A program made the translations under genes and the position numbers. Shown one piece after another: positions 34,116-37,512 of a stretch of 37,512 bases of DNA. This DNA is from Halomonas sp. (GTDB lineage Bacteria; Pseudomonadota; Gammaproteobacteria; Pseudomonadales; Halomonadaceae), in contig NZ_VMQS01000021.1 of NCBI RefSeq assembly GCF_007625055.1, positions 1 to 37,512 on the forward strand, read 5' to 3'. Each line of letters starts with the position of its first letter. The first letter of the stretch is position 1. The notes beneath the pieces were generated by a model, which worked only from the letters and a program-made list of their open reading frames with translations, did not search any database and was not told the origin of the DNA.

Positions 34116-35165
34116 ATGGCGAACGACCTTATTACTCAACGACTCGATCAAGGGCCGCTGATCTGCGCGGAAGGCTTTCTGTTTGAGCTGGAACGGCGCG
34201 GCTATCTTTCTGCTGGCGAGTTCGTGCCTGAGGTGGCCCTGCTACGCCCGGACGCCCTGGAAGCCCTGCACCGTGATTTCCAGCACGCCGGCTCCGATAT
34301 CGTCCAGGCCTTCACCTATAACGGCCACCGCGAAAAACTGCGCGTGATCGGCAAGGAAGACAAGCTGGAGCCTCTTAACCGGGCAGCGCTAAAAATTGCC
34401 CGCAAGGTGGCCGATGACCAGGAAGGCAACCTGATGGCCGGCAACATTTCCAACAGCAACATCTGGGACCCTGAAGACGCCGTTTCCCAGCAGAACGTTC
34501 GCGCCATGTTTGATGAAATGGTGCAGTGGGCCGCCGAGGAAGGCGCTGACTTTATTATCGGTGAAACCTTCTATTACGCCGATGAAGCCCAGGCGGCCCT
34601 GGAAGCCATTCGGGCCAAGGGCTTACCGGCGGTGATCACCCTGGCCCCCATGGCCGAAAACCGCATGATGGACGGGCCGGGTATTGTCGAAACCTGCCTG
34701 GCACTTGAGCAGAACGGCGCCAGCGTGGTGGGCCTGAACTGTTTCAGAGGCCCCGATACCATGCTGCCCTGGATTCAGCAGATTCGCGACGCCGTCACCT
34801 GCCACGTGGCCGCCCTGCCGGTGACCTTCCGCACCACCGAACAGGAACCGACCTTTTTCAACCTGTCTGATCATCAGGGGTGCAGCTGCCCGTCTCCCCA
34901 TGGCCGCCCCTTCCCGACGGCACTGGACCCGCTGTTCTGCAACCGCTATGAACTCGGCGCCTTTGCCCGTGATGCCTATGCCAGCGGCGTCAATTATCTT
35001 GGGGTCTGCTGCGGTGCGGCGCCCATGCACATTCGTGAAGTGGCCATGGCGGTGGGTCGGGAACCCGAGGCCGCCCTGTTTGCCGAACGCATGCACAACC
35101 ACTTCATGTACGGCAGCCACGAACGCCTACCCTCTCATATTGCCGCTCTCGGCGACAAAGCCTGA
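34116..35165 (+). CDS. Betaine-homocysteine / homocysteine S-methyltransferase
   Basis: This 349-residue zinc enzyme of the homocysteine methyltransferase family moves a methyl group to homocysteine to give methionine. Zinc ligands are Cys209 (VGLNCFRGPD) and Cys298/Cys299 (LGVCCGAAP). FVPEVALLRPDALEALHRDFQHAGSDIVQAFTY is typical of the betaine-using branch. A role in breaking down glycine betaine, a compatible solute in halophiles, fits the organism; other donors such as S-methylmethionine are not excluded. An AGAGG site precedes the start. It appears to stand alone as a single-gene unit. Confidence 0.85.
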   Translation: MANDLITQRLDQGPLICAEGFLFELERRGYLSAGEFVPEVALLRPDALEALHRDFQHAGSDIVQAFTYNGHREKLRVIGKEDKLEPLNRAALKIARKVADDQEGNLMAGNISNSNIWDPEDAVSQQNVRAMFDEMVQWAAEEGADFIIGETFYYADEAQAALEAIRAKGLPAVITLAPMAENRMMDGPGIVETCLALEQNGASVVGLNCFRGPDTMLPWIQQIRDAVTCHVAALPVTFRTTEQEPTFFNLSDHQGCSCPSPHGRPFPTALDPLFCNRYELGAFARDAYASGVNYLGVCCGAAPMHIREVAMAVGREPEAALFAERMHNHFMYGSHERLPSHIAALGDKA

Positions 35166-35182
35166 GCAAAAAGTGAATCAGT

Positions 35183-35208
35183 GCCGGTCGTCTTTCCAGG
35201 CGACCGGC
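35183..35208 (+). terminator. Inverted repeat after the methyltransferase gene
   Basis: GCCGGTCG (35183-35190) and CGACCGGC (35201-35208) form a perfect 8-bp stem around a 10-base loop, 18 bases after the stop codon. A T-tract is missing, so termination may be weak or Rho-assisted. Confidence 0.5.
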
Positions 35209-35408
35209 CAGTGGCAACCAAAAAACCACCTTATTGGCTCAAGAAACTCGCCAGAGCCGCCGCCATCCATAAGCGTTGAAACGTATAACAATGTTACTTT
35301 TCGCTTGATGGGTGATCTCCTGCGTTTTGCTTTGTTACTGCGCGTGCGATGATGCCTTTTATGCGCAAACGGTTATACACCTGCGCGTAGGCACAGGAGA
35401 ATCTCGGA

Positions 35409-36500
35409 ATGCGCGCACTAGCAGGTATCCTGGTTTTGATGGGGGGCATCGCAGGATTGGCCGTTTGGGGAGCCACCCATCAGGCGAGAGGAATTGAAGA
35501 GAGAATAGCCACCGAGGCGCAGCGCCTTGTCAGTAAAGCCCCTCACCAGATAGAGGTCGCCGTGTCAGGACGAGACATTACAGTGACCGGCGTGGCCATC
35601 CAGGAGGAAGAGCGTGCCACGCTGCTAAGCGCACTCGACAAGATCCAGGGGGCACGCAGAATACACGATGCCATTGACCGGATCGACACCGCCAGACCCT
35701 ATCTTTTCCTTGCCACGCGTAAAGGGGGTGTTACCACCGTTAATGGTCACCTACCCGATGAGCGCCTGCGTGGCCACATCAAGAATACAGGGGTTGATGG
35801 AAGCGAAACGCTGGCGATTGCCCGGGGCGCCCCCGAGAACTGGGTAATTGCCGCGACCTCCGGCATCAAGGCACTGAACAGACTGGAAAACGGTCTGCTG
35901 CGGATTCAGGACACGCGCATTCACCTGACCGGCACCGCCTCGGCACCCGATCAGCGTCGTAACGCGCTTGATCACCTGGCGACACTGCCAGGCACATTTG
36001 CCACCCTCACGCGTGTTGATATGCGTGATGACGCTACCCTGCGCCACAACCCGGCTACCGGTAACGCTGATCAATTCCTCAATGGGTACGGGCTGGCCCA
36101 GCCTGATGTCACACCGGACCTGGCGAGCTGCACACGCCAGTCAGATGCCCTGCTGAAGGCCAGCAGAATTACTTTTGTATCCGGTTCTGCACAGCTCGAA
36201 CCGCGTGCAATCGATACCGTCAATCAGCTTGCTGCTATCGTCAGCCGCTGCGTTGACGGCACCGGGTTCACGGCTGAAATTGGCGGACATACCGACAATA
36301 CCGGCAGCCAGGCCATCAATCAGGCGATCAGCCTTGATCGGGCGCAATCGGTCAAGCAGGCACTCGAGTCACGCGGAATACCCGGCGAGGCACTCGATGC
36401 CGTGGGTTATGGCCAGCGCCAACCTGTTGCCGACAATGATAGCGAGGCAGGCCGCGCTGCCAACCGGCGTACGTCCATTACCTGGTCTGACCGCAAGTGA
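35409..36500 (+). CDS. BON-domain and OmpA-domain envelope protein
   Basis: This 363-residue protein has an N-terminal membrane anchor (LAGILVLMGGIAGLAVWGAT) without a lipobox. Two BON-like segments follow (about 40-95, VAVSGRDITVTGVAIQEEE, and about 160-205, TRIHLTGTASAPDQRRNAL). A C-terminal OmpA-like peptidoglycan-binding domain (about 250-360) contains GGHTDNTGSQAINQAISLDRAQSV and GRAANRRTSITW. The combination resembles mycobacterial ArfA/OmpATb. It probably links the inner membrane to the cell wall. An AGGAGAA site precedes the start. It leads a set with two small membrane proteins, 66 bases before the next gene. Confidence 0.9.
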   Translation: MRALAGILVLMGGIAGLAVWGATHQARGIEERIATEAQRLVSKAPHQIEVAVSGRDITVTGVAIQEEERATLLSALDKIQGARRIHDAIDRIDTARPYLFLATRKGGVTTVNGHLPDERLRGHIKNTGVDGSETLAIARGAPENWVIAATSGIKALNRLENGLLRIQDTRIHLTGTASAPDQRRNALDHLATLPGTFATLTRVDMRDDATLRHNPATGNADQFLNGYGLAQPDVTPDLASCTRQSDALLKASRITFVSGSAQLEPRAIDTVNQLAAIVSRCVDGTGFTAEIGGHTDNTGSQAINQAISLDRAQSVKQALESRGIPGEALDAVGYGQRQPVADNDSEAGRAANRRTSITWSDRK

Positions 36501-36566
36501 ACGGACACGCCATGCATCAGGGTCCTCGGCCCTGGGCCGCAGAGTGACAAGAAAAGGGGAAACACA

Positions 36567-36836
36567 ATGCTCCAGGATCAAGGTTTTCTGATCATCGAGA
36601 TGGTCATATTGCTTATTCTTGCCGCGCTGCTGGGACTGTTGGTTGCCTGGCTGATATGGGGCCGCCATAAGGAACCCCACCGGGAGACCAGCGCTGGCAA
36701 TGAAAAACAGGCCATACAACTTGAAAAGGCCCTACAGGATTGCCAGAGGAAGCAGGCCGAAAGAGACATTCGACGGGCAGCGCTGCAAGAGGATCTTGAG
36801 GCCCTGGACAAGGTAATGCGCGACACTGCCCGATAG
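36567..36836 (+). CDS. Small one-helix membrane protein with coiled coil (paralogue 1)
   Basis: This 89-residue protein has residues 7-32 as one membrane helix (IIEMVILLILAALLGLLVAWLIWG), then a charged coiled-coil-like region (LEKALQDCQRKQAERDIRRAALQEDLEALDKV). The first 33 residues closely match those of the next gene. Ribosome site AGGGGAAA. Function unknown; membership in an operon with the OmpA-like gene suggests an envelope complex. Confidence 0.8.
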   Translation: MLQDQGFLIIEMVILLILAALLGLLVAWLIWGRHKEPHRETSAGNEKQAIQLEKALQDCQRKQAERDIRRAALQEDLEALDKVMRDTAR

Positions 36837-36903
36837 CGTATCGGGTCATCAGGCTCTGTTGGCCGCCTGCAGGCAGCCACCTGGATAATAAAGGGTAAAG
36901 GCA

Positions 36904-37488
36904 ATGTTCAAGGATTGGGGATTTCTGGTCACAGAGATGATCGAGCTGTTGATCATCGCAACCCTGCTAGGGCTGATAGCAGGCTGGTTGATATGGGGGC
37001 GCCAACATCGGCCAACCAACAGCAACGATGCCCTCAGGCAAGGCGTTACAAGACAGCAGGAAACCTTGAGGGCATGTCAGGCCCATCTGGCGGAGACGGA
37101 CACTGCCCTTGCGGCCCTACAGGGAGACCTTGATGCCCTGAACACTGCACTGCAGGATGCTCTGTCTTCGTTACAGGCCGTCAATCTCATCGGCGCCGAT
37201 GACGATGTCAGCGAAGAGGTCGATGAGCGCTTCAAGCCTGCCGTGCTGGCGAAACCAAGAAACGGCCAACCCGATGACCTCAAGCAGATTCTCGGCATTG
37301 GGCCAAGGATTGAACAGCGGTGTCATGCCCTCGGCGTATTCCATTACGACCAGATCGCCCGCTGGACAGAAGCAGAAGTGGCCTGGATGGATGCCAACCT
37401 TAATGGCTTCAAGGGGCGCGTCAGCCGCGATCATTGGGTACAGCAGGCAAAGCAGCTGACCCGGGAACATCCCTCAAAAACCGCCTGA
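36904..37488 (+). CDS. One-helix membrane protein with helix-hairpin-helix domain (paralogue 2)
   Basis: This 194-residue protein has a membrane helix (EMIELLIIATLLGLIAGWLIWG) matching the previous gene, then a helical coiled-coil stretch to about 100. A C-terminal helix-hairpin-helix domain at about 128-187 (DDLKQILGIGPRIEQRCHALGV, then HYDQIARWTEAEVAWMD and FKGRVSRDHWVQQAKQL) is of the type found fused to NADH dehydrogenase subunit E or ribosomal protein L21. The function of this domain in a membrane setting is unknown. Ribosome site AAAGGTAAAGGC at 36894. It lies 67 bases after its paralogue and ends 24 bases before the window ends. Confidence 0.85.
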   Translation: MFKDWGFLVTEMIELLIIATLLGLIAGWLIWGRQHRPTNSNDALRQGVTRQQETLRACQAHLAETDTALAALQGDLDALNTALQDALSSLQAVNLIGADDDVSEEVDERFKPAVLAKPRNGQPDDLKQILGIGPRIEQRCHALGVFHYDQIARWTEAEVAWMDANLNGFKGRVSRDHWVQQAKQLTREHPSKTA

Positions 37489-37512
37489 CCCTCATCAGAT
37501 TCCAGAAAACGT

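Noticed and set aside
1..37512. CRISPR array, tRNA or rRNA genes, insertion sequences, prophage
   Set aside because: No spaced direct repeats, cloverleaf, rRNA core sequence, transposase or phage gene was seen; the only tandem repeat is the coding 12-bp one at 23839-23886.

Overview
The window looks like chromosomal DNA of a moderately halophilic gammaproteobacterium, most likely Halomonadaceae (Halomonas and relatives). The clues are moderately high G+C, closely packed operons with ATGA overlaps, a urea transport plus urease block, TAXI-type TRAP transport, a betaine-homocysteine methyltransferase-like enzyme and acidic protein tails. This is inferred from gene content; no rRNA, tRNA, insertion sequence, phage gene or CRISPR array was seen.

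Region 1 (1-5256) is a signalling module. Leftward genes encode a REC / degenerate-GGDEF / EAL response regulator, a FIST-domain protein and a hybrid histidine kinase that runs off the left edge. A single-domain Hpt protein is divergent. The layout resembles the NosP (nitric-oxide-sensing FIST protein) / NosP-associated kinase pathways that control cyclic-di-GMP.

Region 2 (5296-16905) is one long leftward nitrogen-acquisition block: urtABCDE (ABC urea importer), then ureDABCEFG (urease and its nickel chaperones), ending in a tiny His-containing membrane protein. Good sigma-54 (-24/-12) promoters lie before urtA and before ureD, with NtrC-like sites upstream of the second, so nitrogen-limitation control is likely.

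Region 3 (17150-25551) holds a YihY/BrkB-family membrane protein and then the most interesting locus. Six leftward genes encode an APH-like kinase, a RimK-like ATP-grasp ligase, an HprK-related P-loop kinase, a histidine phosphatase, a metallophosphoesterase and an amphi-Trp protein. A CofD-like transferase is divergent. I recognise this as a GAK (Grasp, Amphi-Trp, Kinase) type system, whose product is unknown to me. Its parts read as a pathway: two kinases, a glutamate-ligase-like enzyme, a phospho-lactyl-transferase-like enzyme and two phosphatases. The APH-like gene carries four 12-bp tandem repeats coding a Lys/Asp linker.

Region 4 (25607-37488) is mixed: a TAXI TRAP binding protein and fused permease separated by a strong hairpin, a small prephenate-dehydratase-like protein, a CIA30-family protein overlapping tail to tail with an acid-tailed MFS transporter, mgtE with a hairpin at its probable transcript start, two small unknowns, a betaine-homocysteine methyltransferase-like gene, and a cluster of a BON-OmpA protein plus two paralogous one-helix membrane proteins.
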